A stretch of 64,000 nt of DNA from Neobacillus cucumis (GCF_023715505.1 NZ_JAMBOH010000003.1:372001-436000), one strand, 5' to 3'; positions 44,590-54,522 are shown, counted from the first letter of the stretch. Notes: a model not told the origin generated them from the letters alone. Made by a program: numbers and translations.

Positions 44590-45500
44590 GAGCTTGAGTG
44601 GTTCATAACCCCTGAGGGCTGATGGAATCTAGAGTTTCGACACTGTTCATAACCCCCGAAGGCGATCCGATTCCAGGGGTTCGACTGTTTTGAGCTCTTT
44701 ATAATCCTCGAAGGCAATTGGAATCTAGGGCTTCGACTGTTTTGAGTGGTTCATAACCCCCGAACGCAATTGGAATCTAGGGGTTCGACTGTTTTGAGCT
44801 CTTTATAATCCTCGAAGGCAATTGGAATCCAGGGTTTCGACATTTTTGAGCGGTTCATAACCCCCGAAGACAATTGGATTCCAGGGTTGGGACAGTTTTG
44901 AGCTCTTTATAACCCTCGAAGGCAATTGGAATCTAGGGCTTCGACTGTTTTGAGCGGTTCATAACCCCCGAAGGCGATTCGATTCCAGCGCTTCGACTGT
45001 TTTGAGCGGTTCATAACCCCCGAAGGCGATTCGATTCCAGCGCTTCGACTGTTTTGAGCGGTTCATAACCCCCGAAGGCGATTCGATTCCAGCGCTTCGA
45101 CTGTTTTGGGCTCTTCATAACCCCCGAAGGCGATTCGATTCCAGCGCTTCGACTGTTTTGGGCTCTTCATAACCCTCGAAGGCAATTGGAATCTAGGGCT
45201 TCGACTGTTTTGAGCGGTTCATAACCCCCGAACGCGATTGGAATCTAAGGCTTCGACTGTTTTGAGCGGTTCATAACCCCCGAACGCGATTGGAATCTAA
45301 GGCTTCGACTGTTTTGAACTCTTTATAACCCTCGAAGGCAATTGGATTCTAGGGCTTCGACTGTTTTGAGCTCTTTATAACCCTCGAAGGCAATTGGATT
45401 CCAGGGCTTCGACTGTTTTGAGCGGTTCATAACCCCCGAAGGCAATTCGATGCCAGGGCTTCGACAGTTATGGGCTCTTCATAACCCCCGAAGGCTAACA
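44590..45500. repeat. 52-bp tandem array 3, eighteen units
   Basis: The phrase ATAACCCCCGAAGG recurs at 44605, 44649, 44701 and then every 52 bp to 45481 (18 units); only the second interval differs (44 bp, from an 8-bp loss). Two alternating linker versions occur, GAGCGGTTC and GAGCTCTTT. Each unit contains CGAAG and CTTCG spaced to give a 27-bp inverted-repeat core and a 25-bp linker, the same split as in the other two arrays, though the sequence is different. It fills the gap between the MFS gene and the 59-residue ORF. No coding signal. Confidence 0.95.
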
Positions 45501-45520
45501 AAATCTGGACAGTTAAATAC

Positions 45521-45556
45521 AAAAAGACCTCTCCACAAAGTGAGAGATCCTTTTCA
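45521..45556 (-). terminator. Terminator between ytzC operon and array 3
   Basis: Minus-strand GATCTCTC/GAGAGGTC hairpin with T5, right after the small ORF. Confidence 0.65.
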
Positions 45557-45560
45557 TATC

Positions 45561-45740
45561 TTAGGAAGATTGTTCTGGTTCTTGATGCATTTTCGATTTA
45601 ATAGGCTGGCCGCCAGTTTTCTCGTATTTCTTTTTTGCTTCTTTTATTAAGTCACGGTCCTGGCCAAGTTCAAGGTCTTGATTATTGATACCATTACGGG
45701 TTTTTTGTTCGGGATTATTCTTTTTAGAACGCTTCTTCAA
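45561..45740 (-). CDS. Small basic protein, 59 residues
   Basis: TTG start at 45740 after GAGGAGGAG, a strong ribosome site. The product begins KKRSKKNNPEQKTRNGINNQ after the initiator and continues DLELGQDRDLIKEAKKKYE, ending EPEQSS. Highly charged, no cysteine, no hydrophobic stretch; probably disordered or nucleic-acid binding. It lies 15 bp behind ytzC and should be co-transcribed. Composition is like small spore or stress proteins, but I recognise no family. Confidence 0.65.
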   Translation of the reverse strand: MKKRSKKNNPEQKTRNGINNQDLELGQDRDLIKEAKKKYEKTGGQPIKSKMHQEPEQSS

Positions 45741-45755
45741 GAAATTCTCCTCCTC

Positions 45756-46019
45756 TTAATGTGCTTCAATAATCATGGAATTCTGAAGCTGCTGTATTTG
45801 AAGTCTCATTCGATGAAGCTGTTCCCGCTGCTGCGCGTTAGCACTATGGGCCATCGTACAAATATCCTGATAAGTTTGCTCAAGCTGTTGCAGCGCATTC
45901 GTGTAACCATCGTCATTATACTGCTCTTGAAGGCTGCTTTCCTTGTATTGCTCCTGTGCAAAGCGGATTGTGTCCTCAACTTGCTGCATTAAATTATCCA
46001 TTGAGTCGCGAGTAGCCAT
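45756..46019 (-). CDS. ytzC: YtzC family protein (DUF2524)
   Basis: 87 residues, all helical by pattern: MDNLMQQVEDTIRFAQEQYKES, LQQLEQTYQDICTMAHSANAQQREQLHRM. Fits B. subtilis YtzC and lies next to divergent ytqA as in that genome. Function unknown; a coiled-coil dimer is plausible. GAGGGGGG precedes the ATG. Confidence 0.82.
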   Translation of the reverse strand: MATRDSMDNLMQQVEDTIRFAQEQYKESSLQEQYNDDGYTNALQQLEQTYQDICTMAHSANAQQREQLHRMRLQIQQLQNSMIIEAH

Positions 46020-46209
46020 CTAAGAACCCCCCTCATGTTATGAAGCGCACGCTTCATTTCTTATTTTGTTCTCCATTTCTTTTCCTATAACTCAGGATTG
46101 GTGGATAATTATTACCAAGAATGCTCGTGACAATTGCAATTGGATAAAGGGTTACTTCATGTTAAAATTGAAGTTATGCAATCTTTATCATACAAAGGAG
46201 GTTTTCTGA

Positions 46210-47175
46210 GTGCTTCAGACAAAACCTTTTCAATATGCAACAGACGATAAACGATACCACACTTGGAATTACCACCTACGGAACCATTTTGGTCATAAGG
46301 TGTTTAAAGTGGCGTTGGATGGCGGCTTTGACTGCCCGAACCGTGATGGTACAGTTGCACATGGCGGCTGTACGTTTTGCAGTGCTGCAGGTTCCGGGGA
46401 TTTTGCCGGCAACCGTGTGGAAACATTAGAAACACAATTTAATGAAATTAAACAAAAAATGCATACTAAGTGGAAAGACGGCAAATATATGGCCTATTTT
46501 CAGGCGTTTACCAATACCCATGCACCTGTTGAAGTACTTCGGGAAAAATACGAGACTGTCCTGAAACAAGAGGGTGTCGTTGGTTTATCCATCGCTACCC
46601 GTCCGGATTGTCTCCCAGATGATGTAGTCGAATATTTAGCTGAATTGAACAAACGGACGTACCTATGGGTCGAGCTTGGGCTGCAGACGGTTCATGAGCG
46701 AACGGCCTTACTTATAAACCGTGCCCATGATTTTCAATGTTACATCGAGGGAGTTAACAAGTTACGAAAACATGGTATCCGGATTTGTTCTCATATTATT
46801 AATGGGCTGCCGCTGGAATCCTTTGACATGATGATGAAAACAGCTCAGGAAGTGGCAAAATTAGATGTACAAGGGATTAAAATTCACTTGCTGCATTTAT
46901 TAAAAGGCACTCCAATGGTTAAACAATATGAAAAAGGAATGCTGGAGTTTTTATCACAAAACGACTATGTAAAATTAGTATGCGACCAATTGGAGATTTT
47001 ACCGCCGGAAATGATTGTTCACCGGATAACAGGGGACGGCCCGATTGATTTAATGGTAGGCCCTATGTGGAGTGTTCATAAATGGGAAGTACTAAATTCG
47101 ATTGATGCTGAATTAAAGCGAAGGAACAGTTTCCAGGGTAAGTTTTATCAAAAGAATGCGGGGAATCTATTATGA
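46210..47175 (+). CDS. ytqA: Radical SAM protein YtqA (TIGR01212 family)
   Basis: 321 residues. Fe-S cysteines sit in FDCPNRDGTVAHGGCTFCSAAG (near 37-58), spaced as in the YhcC/TIGR01212 group and not the simple CxxxCxxC. YTWVELGLQTV and INGLPLE follow. GTG start eight bases after AAAGGAGG. It overlaps ytqB by four bases (ATGA). The pair is widely conserved and is suspected to act in tRNA or translation chemistry; the substrate is not established here. Confidence 0.88.
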   Translation: MLQTKPFQYATDDKRYHTWNYHLRNHFGHKVFKVALDGGFDCPNRDGTVAHGGCTFCSAAGSGDFAGNRVETLETQFNEIKQKMHTKWKDGKYMAYFQAFTNTHAPVEVLREKYETVLKQEGVVGLSIATRPDCLPDDVVEYLAELNKRTYLWVELGLQTVHERTALLINRAHDFQCYIEGVNKLRKHGIRICSHIINGLPLESFDMMMKTAQEVAKLDVQGIKIHLLHLLKGTPMVKQYEKGMLEFLSQNDYVKLVCDQLEILPPEMIVHRITGDGPIDLMVGPMWSVHKWEVLNSIDAELKRRNSFQGKFYQKNAGNLL

Positions 47176-47744
47176 AAATGGAGCGCATTCTTCCTTTTGC
47201 CAAAAGTTTACTTAAAAAAGCCGTCAAACCTGGTGACATAGTGGTGGATGCCACCTTAGGGAATGGACATGATACCGTATTTTTAGGAGATCTGGTTGGA
47301 GAACTTGGTAAAGTTTATGGGTTTGATGTCCAGCAAGAAGCGATTAACGCTACCAAAAAACGCCTAACTGAACATCATTTAACCGACAGAGTTACTATTT
47401 TCCATGCAGGACACGAACAGGTTTCAGTAAAAATCCCCGTTGAGGAGCATGGAAAAATAACAGGAGCAATATTTAATCTAGGCTATTTGCCTGGCGGTGA
47501 CAAGAATATTGTCACCCATTCTGAGACAACCCTATCTGCGATTGAGCAGTTATTGGAGATAATGGCACCAGAAGGAATTATCCTCCTTGTGATTTATCAT
47601 GGGCATGAAAAAGGCGCAGTTGAACGTGATGATATATTGCACTATTGTCAAAAGCTCGATCAAAAAAAAGCCCATGTTCTTCAGTATCAATTTATTAATC
47701 AACAAAACAACCCGCCATTTATTATTGCAATTGAAAAAAGATAA
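47172..47744 (+). CDS. ytqB: SAM-dependent methyltransferase YtqB (rRNA/tRNA type)
   Basis: 190 residues, class I methyltransferase of the YtqB family (PF06962). Motif I VDATLGNGHDTVFLG (near 25), acidic YGFDVQQEA, and the family motif FNLGYLPGGDK (near 104). Work on YtqB homologues (MnmM) has linked the family to methylation in the wobble-uridine pathway of tRNA; that role is likely but not shown here. Co-transcribed with ytqA. The active-site asparagine and the proline loop are intact. Confidence 0.87.
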   Translation: MKMERILPFAKSLLKKAVKPGDIVVDATLGNGHDTVFLGDLVGELGKVYGFDVQQEAINATKKRLTEHHLTDRVTIFHAGHEQVSVKIPVEEHGKITGAIFNLGYLPGGDKNIVTHSETTLSAIEQLLEIMAPEGIILLVIYHGHEKGAVERDDILHYCQKLDQKKAHVLQYQFINQQNNPPFIIAIEKR

Positions 47745-47771
47745 ACCAGGCTTTCAAATAGGCCTGGTTTA
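47743..47771. terminator. Bidirectional terminator ytqB/ytpB
   Basis: AACCAGGC/GCCTGGTT between the two convergent genes with A and T runs. Confidence 0.8.
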
Positions 47772-48860
47772 TTTAATCAAGGATTTTGTTACAATTGTTG
47801 GTATTGATTTTTGTAGGGAGCGATAAGCAAGTCCATTAAAATAAAAGAAATAACTAATCCAGCCGCCGGATTTTATAATTCCTCTTGCCAGTTTACGGAC
47901 ATTTTTCTGTTTACGAACCTTAGCATCTGATAAATAAATTCCTAACAAACCACGATTAATGAGTTGATGAAATTTTTTATGGGGCAGGTATTCTGTATGG
48001 CGGTCGGCTTCGTTAACGAAATGTTTTAATCGTTTAAAAAGCGTCTCTTCACTATTATAATAAGTGCAGAAATTCAAGTCACCGCCAATAATGTCTTCCT
48101 CTTGATCAATAAAATAATCCAAAAGTATATGTAACCCCTGTATATAGGGAAAGTAACCCTTGCGAATGTTTCTTGCATCCTCAAATTGAAAATCTTCCCG
48201 CATTGCATACGATACTAAACAAAATATCCCTAATGTTGAACCGGAACAAGCGGAGAATTCATACCATTCCATTTCAGGCAGCTTGTCTTGATAATTGGTA
48301 AACCAATTTTTCAAGCGTGGTACCCGTTCCTCTTTAACAACATGCTTATTTACTTGCAAATCACAATAATATTGGCAAAGCTCTTGAAGATAATCTTTGA
48401 TTAAATCATAGTGATCTAGCTCCCTTAAGACGGAGCGGCAAGTCTCGGATAAATCATGTAGATATCCATCGTCATCCTGGTCCTCTCGAAGGCGATAATA
48501 ATTTTTCTCTTCTGCCTGTAGTAAAAGCGCATCAGACATAGACTCATGGAGAGCTGTAAAATCGGCAGGATCAAGTGAGGTGCTCCGATCACAAAGATTA
48601 TCCAGGTAATCACTAATCGTTTGATAAGCAACGATAAATTTTATTGCTTTTTGATAATCTTCCTTGGCTGTTAGAGCAAGAATGGCTCCTCCTTCACAGT
48701 GGAAGGTTTTATGTTCGATACTAGCAAGAGCCTGATTTCTTAATTCTTGATTAGGAATTTTTTCAGCCCGTTTTCTCCAATAAGCCAATTCTTGATGGAC
48801 GGCAGGAATGATTTTGCGATAGACCCTAGACATAAGGGTGATTGGCATCATGGAAAACAT
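47769..48860 (-). CDS. ytpB: Terpene synthase YtpB (DUF2600)
   Basis: 363 residues, all-helical. YtpB of B. subtilis converts a C35 prenyl diphosphate to tetraprenyl-beta-curcumene, a sesquarterpene. Acidic metal-binding residues occur in YLDNLCDRS (near 86-94) and DQDDDGYLHDL (near 125). The conserved SGSTLGIFCL, DYFIDQEEDIIGGDLN and NRGLLGIYLSD are also present. Two nearby ATGs could start; 48860 is kept. Lies 8 bp after ytpA on the same strand, so the two form an operon. Confidence 0.88.
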   Translation of the reverse strand: MFSMMPITLMSRVYRKIIPAVHQELAYWRKRAEKIPNQELRNQALASIEHKTFHCEGGAILALTAKEDYQKAIKFIVAYQTISDYLDNLCDRSTSLDPADFTALHESMSDALLLQAEEKNYYRLREDQDDDGYLHDLSETCRSVLRELDHYDLIKDYLQELCQYYCDLQVNKHVVKEERVPRLKNWFTNYQDKLPEMEWYEFSACSGSTLGIFCLVSYAMREDFQFEDARNIRKGYFPYIQGLHILLDYFIDQEEDIIGGDLNFCTYYNSEETLFKRLKHFVNEADRHTEYLPHKKFHQLINRGLLGIYLSDAKVRKQKNVRKLARGIIKSGGWISYFFYFNGLAYRSLQKSIPTIVTKSLIK

Positions 48861-48868
48861 CTACCTTT

Positions 48869-49672
48869 CTATACAATATACCCAATTGCTTTTAATTGAC
48901 TATTAACAAAATCCTTCGCGTATTCAAATACTTCTTCCCGCTCCGGTTCATTAAAAATTTCATGGTAGCACTTAGGCCACTCCTTAAACCTTTTCTCTGA
49001 TAATGGAACATGATTAAACCATTCCTTTACCGTGGCTTTATTGACAATTTTATCGTCTCCGCCCTGCATGACGAGCATTGGAACATCCTGTGTATCTTCC
49101 AGATTTTCGAATGCTTCTTTAATAGCACCCACAAGTTCACGATACCAGCGAATCGAGATCTTTGTCACGTAAAGTGTATCATTAGAATCCGCTTCGCGGA
49201 CATCTTCGTTCCTTGTGGCCATTTGCACCGACAAGCCAGAATTCATTCGAAGGGATGGATACACTACATTTAATATATGTGATAACGCGTTCAAAAATTT
49301 AGATGGAGCTTGAACCAGTCCCAGGCATGGCGAAGAAAGGATTACCCCGGCAACATTCAACTGTTCTTCCTGCAATAAACGAATGGAAATCAATCCACCC
49401 ATGCTGTGGCCTAATAGAAACACGGGGAGGTTATACTGATAGGCGGCCTGCACCCAGTCCTTTACCTCCGTAATGTATTCATCAAAGGAATCGATATGGC
49501 CGCGGCGGGACCTTGTCGTCATCCCTTGCCCCGGAAGGTCGCCCATGATGACATGAAAACCGGTTAAACGCCACATTTCAATCAGCCATCCGTAACGGCC
49601 ATGATGTTCCATTGCACCATGAACCATAACAATTACCGCTTTTGCCTCCCCTTCAGCTTCCCATTTCCACAT
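48869..49672 (-). CDS. ytpA: Lysophospholipase/monoacylglycerol lipase YtpA
   Basis: 267 residues, alpha/beta hydrolase. Nucleophile elbow LLGHSMGGL (serine near 92), oxyanion HGAMEHHGRYGW, acid in LVMQGGDDKIV and the catalytic histidine in CYHEIFNEPERE. B. subtilis YtpA makes the antibiotic-like lysophospholipid bacilysocin. The start at 49672 (MWKWEAEG) follows AGGGGGAC; 15 codons upstream are leader. Confidence 0.9.
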   Translation of the reverse strand: MWKWEAEGEAKAVIVMVHGAMEHHGRYGWLIEMWRLTGFHVIMGDLPGQGMTTRSRRGHIDSFDEYITEVKDWVQAAYQYNLPVFLLGHSMGGLISIRLLQEEQLNVAGVILSSPCLGLVQAPSKFLNALSHILNVVYPSLRMNSGLSVQMATRNEDVREADSNDTLYVTKISIRWYRELVGAIKEAFENLEDTQDVPMLVMQGGDDKIVNKATVKEWFNHVPLSEKRFKEWPKCYHEIFNEPEREEVFEYAKDFVNSQLKAIGYIV

Positions 49673-49814
49673 AATTCGTCCCCCTAGAAAAAGATATGCT
49701 TTTTGGTTAAACCCCAATAAGTTTCGACTTATTGGTTATAACAGATTTATTTTTTGAAAACCCACTATACTATTCGCTAAAATATACTTATCATGTAAAA
49801 AGGAGCGATTCCAT

Positions 49815-50327
49815 TTGATATACCCCTTTAAAGACAAATACCCGTTAATTGCTGAAACCGCATTTATTGCTGATTATGTCACAATAACTGGTGATGTGGA
49901 AATTGGCGAACAGTCCAGTGTCTGGTTTAATTCCGTCATTCGAGGCGATGTTGCCCCAACTAGAATAGGTAATAAGGTTAATATTCAGGATAATTCTATC
50001 TTACACCAAAGCCCTAATAACCCGCTAATTTTAGAAGATGAGGTTACGATTGGACATCAGGTCATACTTCACAGCTGTATTGTGAGAAAAAGAGCTTTAG
50101 TTGGCATGGGATCGATCATTCTCGATCAAGCAGAGATTGGAGAAGGTGCCTTTATTGGAGCCGGAAGCCTTGTGCCTCAAGGAAAGAAAATCCCTCCTAA
50201 TACCTTAGCATTTGGCAGACCAGCAAAAGTTATTAGGGAATTAACCCCGGAAGACAAAAAAGAAATGGAACGTATTTATACAGAATATGCTGAGAAAGGC
50301 CAATATTATAAGTCTTTGCAATCGTAA
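49815..50327 (+). CDS. ytoA: Gamma-carbonic anhydrase family protein YtoA
   Basis: 170 residues of left-handed beta-helix hexapeptide repeats (IGEQSSVWFNSVIRGDV, IGNKVNIQDNSILH, VTIGHQVILHSCIV). The zinc histidines are in ILHQSP, IGHQV and LHSC, as in gamma-class anhydrases. TTG start after AAAGGAG. Real catalytic activity of this subgroup is often low or absent, so function is open. Confidence 0.88.
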   Translation: MIYPFKDKYPLIAETAFIADYVTITGDVEIGEQSSVWFNSVIRGDVAPTRIGNKVNIQDNSILHQSPNNPLILEDEVTIGHQVILHSCIVRKRALVGMGSIILDQAEIGEGAFIGAGSLVPQGKKIPPNTLAFGRPAKVIRELTPEDKKEMERIYTEYAEKGQYYKSLQS

Positions 50328-50335
50328 AGATTAAC

Positions 50336-50363
50336 AAAAGCACCCACTTTTTGCGGGTGCTTT
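50336..50363. terminator. Bidirectional terminator ytoA/asnB
   Basis: AAAGCACCC/GGGTGCTTT with T run between convergent genes. Confidence 0.85.
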
Positions 50364-50367
50364 GCTA

Positions 50368-52272
50368 TTAATGCTTTACTGATTGCAATTCTTTTTGCAG
50401 GGCATAATCACGTTGAAACGTATAGACATTTTCCACATATACCTGATGCCAAACCATAAACATAAGCACGGTCCAAATCTTCCGGCTGTTGTCAGCTTTG
50501 CCCTGACAGTGATCTTCGAGTAAGCCCAAGACATATGATTTATTGATCAGATGGTCTGTGTTGCTTTCACGGATAATCTTTTTCGCCCATTCATTCATTT
50601 CATTTTTTAGCCAATGACGAATTGGGACAGGGAATCCTAACTTCTTACGGTTTAGAACATGCTCAGGGACTACGCCTTCAGCTGCTTTACGTAAAATGTA
50701 TTTAGTTGTACCGTTAGCTGTTTTTAGGCTCGTCGGAATTTTCGAGGCCACTTCAAATACTTCTTTATCGAGGAATGGCACCCTTAGTTCTAGTGAATGA
50801 GCCATTGTCACCCTATCAGCCTTCAGTAAAATATCTCCGCGCATCCAAGTATGGATATCAATATATTGCATCCGGTCTACTGGGTCATAACCTCTTGACT
50901 CTTGATAAAGCGGCTTGGTTACATCCATATAGTTTAAACCTTCACGGTAAACACTTAATAAATCTCGCTTTTCTGCTTCAGTGAACATCTTGGCATTGCC
51001 GATGTAACGCTCTTCCATTGGAGTAACGCCGCGCTCAATAAAGCTTTTACCCTTCATTCCTTCAGGCATCATCCCGGCAATTCCTCTTAATAGAACTTTA
51101 CCAACCCTAGGGATTTTATTAAATACCTCTAATGACTGCGGCTCCCGGTAGATGTTATAACCGCCGAATAATTCATCCGCTCCTTCGCCTGAAAGCACTA
51201 CTGTTACATGTTTACGTGCTTCTTTTGCTACAAAATAAAGAGGTACACAGGCTGGGTCAGCCAATGGATCATCCATATGCCACATGATTTTAGGAATTTC
51301 ATTCATATATTCTTCAGGTGAAATAATGTAACTGATATTTTCAACACCAAGCTTTTCCGCTGTTTCCTTAGCTACATCGATTTCACTGAAGCCGTTATGC
51401 TCAAAACCAACTGAGAAAGTTTTAATAGCAGGATGAAATTCTTTTGCAATCGATGCAATAATAGATGAATCAATTCCACCAGATAGGAAAGACCCTACCG
51501 GAACGTCACTGCGCATATGCTTTTCGACGGAATCAAACAACACATTGCGAATTTCCTTAATAAAATCGGCTTCTGTTTTCTGGACAGGCTTAAATTGAGC
51601 TTTCCAATACTTTTTCATTTCCATTGGAGCCCCGATTTTTTTGGTAAAATAATGGCCAGGCTCTAACTTTTTAATTCCCTCTGAAAGGGTATCCGGTTCA
51701 GGAACAAATTGATAGGTCAAGTAATGCTGTAAGGCATCATAATTGAGGACATCATTCTCTAATGCCAGCAAAATGCTCTTTTTCTCAGAAGCAAAAAAGG
51801 TTCTTTCACCATCTTCTAAATAAAAGAATGGTTTAATACCAAATGGATCACGTGCCCCGTAGAGCGTTTGTTCCTGTTTATCCCAAATGACGAATGCGAA
51901 CATTCCGCGCAGCTTTTCAACCGCTTTTTCTTTTAAGTGGCTATAAAGTGCAATGATTACTTCTGTATCCGAACTTGTGGCGAATGACAGTCCTTCTTTT
52001 AATAACTCTTCACGAAGTTCAACATAATTGTAAATTTCACCATTAAAAATAATCCAATAACGCTCGTTCTCATATGTTAGCGGCTGATGACCGCTCTCGA
52101 TATCGATAATACTCAACCGGCGGAATCCAAATTGGATATGGTCATCGTAATAAAAACCATCATCATCCGGCCCGCGATGGGTAATTAGATCGTTCATATT
52201 TTTAAATAGTTGTTTTTGTTCATCACTATAGTTTTGTGTTTTGTCGTGTACACAACCGATAAAACCACACAT
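50368..52272 (-). CDS. asnB: Asparagine synthase (glutamine-hydrolysing) AsnB
   Basis: 634 residues. The nucleophile is Cys2 (MCGFIGCVHD), followed by the glutaminase domain (THRGPDDDGFYYD, IFNGEIYNY) and the synthetase domain with SFLSGGIDSSIIA (PP loop near 258) and SGEGADELFGGYN. The start at 52272 is certain, since Cys2 must become the N-terminus. GTGAGGTAC precedes it. The usual AsnB size for Bacillus. Makes asparagine from aspartate, ATP and glutamine. Confidence 0.95.
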   Translation of the reverse strand: MCGFIGCVHDKTQNYSDEQKQLFKNMNDLITHRGPDDDGFYYDDHIQFGFRRLSIIDIESGHQPLTYENERYWIIFNGEIYNYVELREELLKEGLSFATSSDTEVIIALYSHLKEKAVEKLRGMFAFVIWDKQEQTLYGARDPFGIKPFFYLEDGERTFFASEKKSILLALENDVLNYDALQHYLTYQFVPEPDTLSEGIKKLEPGHYFTKKIGAPMEMKKYWKAQFKPVQKTEADFIKEIRNVLFDSVEKHMRSDVPVGSFLSGGIDSSIIASIAKEFHPAIKTFSVGFEHNGFSEIDVAKETAEKLGVENISYIISPEEYMNEIPKIMWHMDDPLADPACVPLYFVAKEARKHVTVVLSGEGADELFGGYNIYREPQSLEVFNKIPRVGKVLLRGIAGMMPEGMKGKSFIERGVTPMEERYIGNAKMFTEAEKRDLLSVYREGLNYMDVTKPLYQESRGYDPVDRMQYIDIHTWMRGDILLKADRVTMAHSLELRVPFLDKEVFEVASKIPTSLKTANGTTKYILRKAAEGVVPEHVLNRKKLGFPVPIRHWLKNEMNEWAKKIIRESNTDHLINKSYVLGLLEDHCQGKADNSRKIWTVLMFMVWHQVYVENVYTFQRDYALQKELQSVKH

Positions 52273-52395
52273 TATGTACCTCACCTACTCCAATTCATAT
52301 TAAACATCTTCAAAAAACATCTCTCTAATACTACCACTATTATAAAAAAAATGGCACTGTGAACATTAGAAAAATTTAAAACACCACGGGAACTC

Positions 52396-52457
52396 ATTGA
52401 CTACCCTATGTGCACTTTTTTCTCTTTCTCGGTCATCAATAACGTCCATTGACTGCG
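52396..52457. repeat. Isolated unit of the palindromic-core 52-bp family
   Basis: ATTGACTACC (52396-52405), a 25-bp linker, then a core GGTCATCAAT, AACGTCC, ATTGACTGCG (52431-52457). The half-core, linker and core spacing are exactly those of the two arrays, although linker and centre sequences differ. The gap lies between asnB and the metK terminator and holds nothing else I can identify. Confidence 0.8.
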
Positions 52458-52581
52458 GACAAATCCGCAATCACCAAAGTTTATCATGTTTAACCTTCAT
52501 CGCCAAGTTATCCTTCATTTTTCACTTCTTTGTACCTACCTAAACATAGTTACAAAATCAATTTATGGATGAAACGAAAAA

Positions 52582-52608
52582 GGGAGTTACAATTTGATGC
52601 AACTCCCT
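52582..52608 (-). terminator. Terminator of metK
   Basis: GGGAGTT/AACTCCC hairpin with A run giving T on the minus strand, past the metK stop. Confidence 0.75.
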
Positions 52609-52614
52609 TCTTAC

Positions 52615-53814
52615 CTATAGATTTGCTTGCTCTCTTAACGTATCTGCTTTGTCAGTACGCTCCCAAGGAAGATCAATATCTGTACGTCCAAAGTGGCCGT
52701 AAGCAGCTGTTTTCTTGTAGATTGGGCGGCGAAGATCAAGCATTTTAATGATACCAGCTGGACGAAGATCAAAGTTTTGTTCTACTAAAGTAACTAGTTG
52801 CTCTTCATTAACTTTGCCTGTTCCAAATGTATCAACTGAAATAGAAACAGGTCTTGCTACACCAATTGCATATGCAAGCTGAACTTCTACCTTATCTGCC
52901 AAGCCTGCAGCCACAATATTTTTGGCTACATAACGAGCCGCATATGCCGCTGAACGGTCAACCTTTGTTGGATCTTTACCAGAGAATGCACCGCCGCCAT
53001 GACGAGCATATCCGCCATAAGTGTCCACAATGATTTTACGGCCTGTTAATCCTGCATCACCTTGCGGCCCGCCGATAACGAAACGGCCTGTTGGGTTAAT
53101 AAAATATTTAGTGTTTTCATCAATCAGTTCTTTTGGAACAACAGGATTGATAACATATTCCTTCACGTTACGCTGAATTTGCTCCAATGAAATTTCTGGG
53201 TGGTGCTGCGTTGATATGACAATCGTATCAATTCGAACAGGTTTATCATTCTCGTCATATTCAACAGTTACTTGTGTTTTTCCGTCCGGACGCAGATAAG
53301 GCAGTAAATCCTCTTTCCGTACTTCCGTCAATCGGCGGGCAAGTTTGTGCGCAAGTGAAATCGGTAGAGGCATAAGCTCTTTTGTTTCATTACAAGCAAA
53401 ACCAAACATTAAACCTTGGTCCCCTGCACCGATTGCTTCAATTTGTTCCTCTGACATTTGACCTTCACGAGCTTCAAGGGCTTGGTTAACGCCCATTGCA
53501 ATATCAGGAGATTGTTCATCAATAGAAGTTAAAACCGCACAAGTTTCGGAGTCAAAACCATATTTAGCACGATTATAACCGATCCCTTTGATTGTTTCAC
53601 GAACGATTTTAGGAATATCTACATAAGTGGATGTCGTGATTTCTCCTGCTACTAGAACTAATCCTGTTGTTACTGAAGTTTCAGCAGCAACTCGAGCATT
53701 AGCATCTTTCGCTAAAATTGCATCTAAAATGGAATCAGAAATTTGGTCACAAATCTTGTCAGGATGACCTTCGGTTACTGATTCAGAAGTAAACAAACGA
53801 CGTTTTGTTGACAT
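52615..53814 (-). CDS. metK: S-adenosylmethionine synthetase
   Basis: 399 residues. Active-site blocks: [20 protein letters not shown] at the start, [16 protein letters not shown] (near 125), [14 protein letters not shown] and [19 protein letters not shown]. Makes SAM from methionine and ATP. Expression is set by the S-box upstream. It supplies the local SAM users (speD, luxS pathway and methyltransferases). Confidence 0.97.
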   Translation of the reverse strand: MSTKRRLFTSESVTEGHPDKICDQISDSILDAILAKDANARVAAETSVTTGLVLVAGEITTSTYVDIPKIVRETIKGIGYNRAKYGFDSETCAVLTSIDEQSPDIAMGVNQALEAREGQMSEEQIEAIGAGDQGLMFGFACNETKELMPLPISLAHKLARRLTEVRKEDLLPYLRPDGKTQVTVEYDENDKPVRIDTIVISTQHHPEISLEQIQRNVKEYVINPVVPKELIDENTKYFINPTGRFVIGGPQGDAGLTGRKIIVDTYGGYARHGGGAFSGKDPTKVDRSAAYAARYVAKNIVAAGLADKVEVQLAYAIGVARPVSISVDTFGTGKVNEEQLVTLVEQNFDLRPAGIIKMLDLRRPIYKKTAAYGHFGRTDIDLPWERTDKADTLREQANL

Positions 53815-54068
53815 CTGAATTCCTCCTTATTATGGAATAAAGTGAGGTTAGCTGTATGGGTTTTATGTATACCTGCCTTTTAACCTCGAATTGATACGGA
53901 ACTCATTCCCTTAGTAGTATGAAATAAACATGGGATTATTATTATAGAATTGTAAAAGTGCCTTGGTGCTTGAACCAGACTATTTTCACATTTCGTTTTA
54001 AATCCCCTGGCAGTTTATACGATGGAATAAAAAGTACATATGTAGCAAGCACGTAAAAACAACAAAAA

Positions 54069-54262
54069 ACCTTTCCATCCAATGAGGAAAGGTTGATAGC
54101 AAAAGTTCTGCGTGCCTTTCACTCTTATCGTTCAAGGTCAAGCCTTGCTTCAGGTTTAGCACCTTTGCCCGAAATAGGGGATTCAACTAAAATCCGATTT
54201 TTCGTTTGCAGGTTGCTGGGTTTCATAGGGCCTGTCCCTCCACCAGCTCGGGATAAGAGAGT
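54069..54262 (-). promoter_or_regulatory. SAM riboswitch (S-box, SAM-I) of metK
   Basis: Minus-strand CTCTTATCCCGAGCTGGTGG, GAGGGACAGGCCCTATGAA and CCCAGCAACC, then GGTGCTAAACCTG and AAGATAAGAG-like closure (CGATAAGAG). The terminator AACCTTTCC/GGAAAGGTT with T run is at 54069-54093. All core S-box parts are present. High SAM should end transcription before metK. The rest of the gap (53815-54068 and 54263-54522) shows nothing else. Confidence 0.95.
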
Positions 54263-54522
54263 ATCCGTTCAAAGGTAAATCATAACCTACTATTTCAAAC
54301 AATGTCAATCAATTTTTATCAAATTTTTCCTTAAAAGAGTGAATTGTTACTTTAGATCATCTTATTACTTCCTCTTATTGAGTAATCATTATTCCGGGAC
54401 TATTTTCTTATCACAGAATAAATTCTTAAATATTCACATAATTTTATTTATTAGTATAGACTATTAAAATCAATGTGTTATACTATTGAACAAATAATCA
54501 ATGTAAAGGAAGGTTTCAGTCA

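Noticed and set aside
45450..45992. Plus-strand ORFs of 66 and 104 residues near ytzC
   Set aside because: They are antisense to the 59-residue ORF and ytzC, and one begins inside the tandem array.
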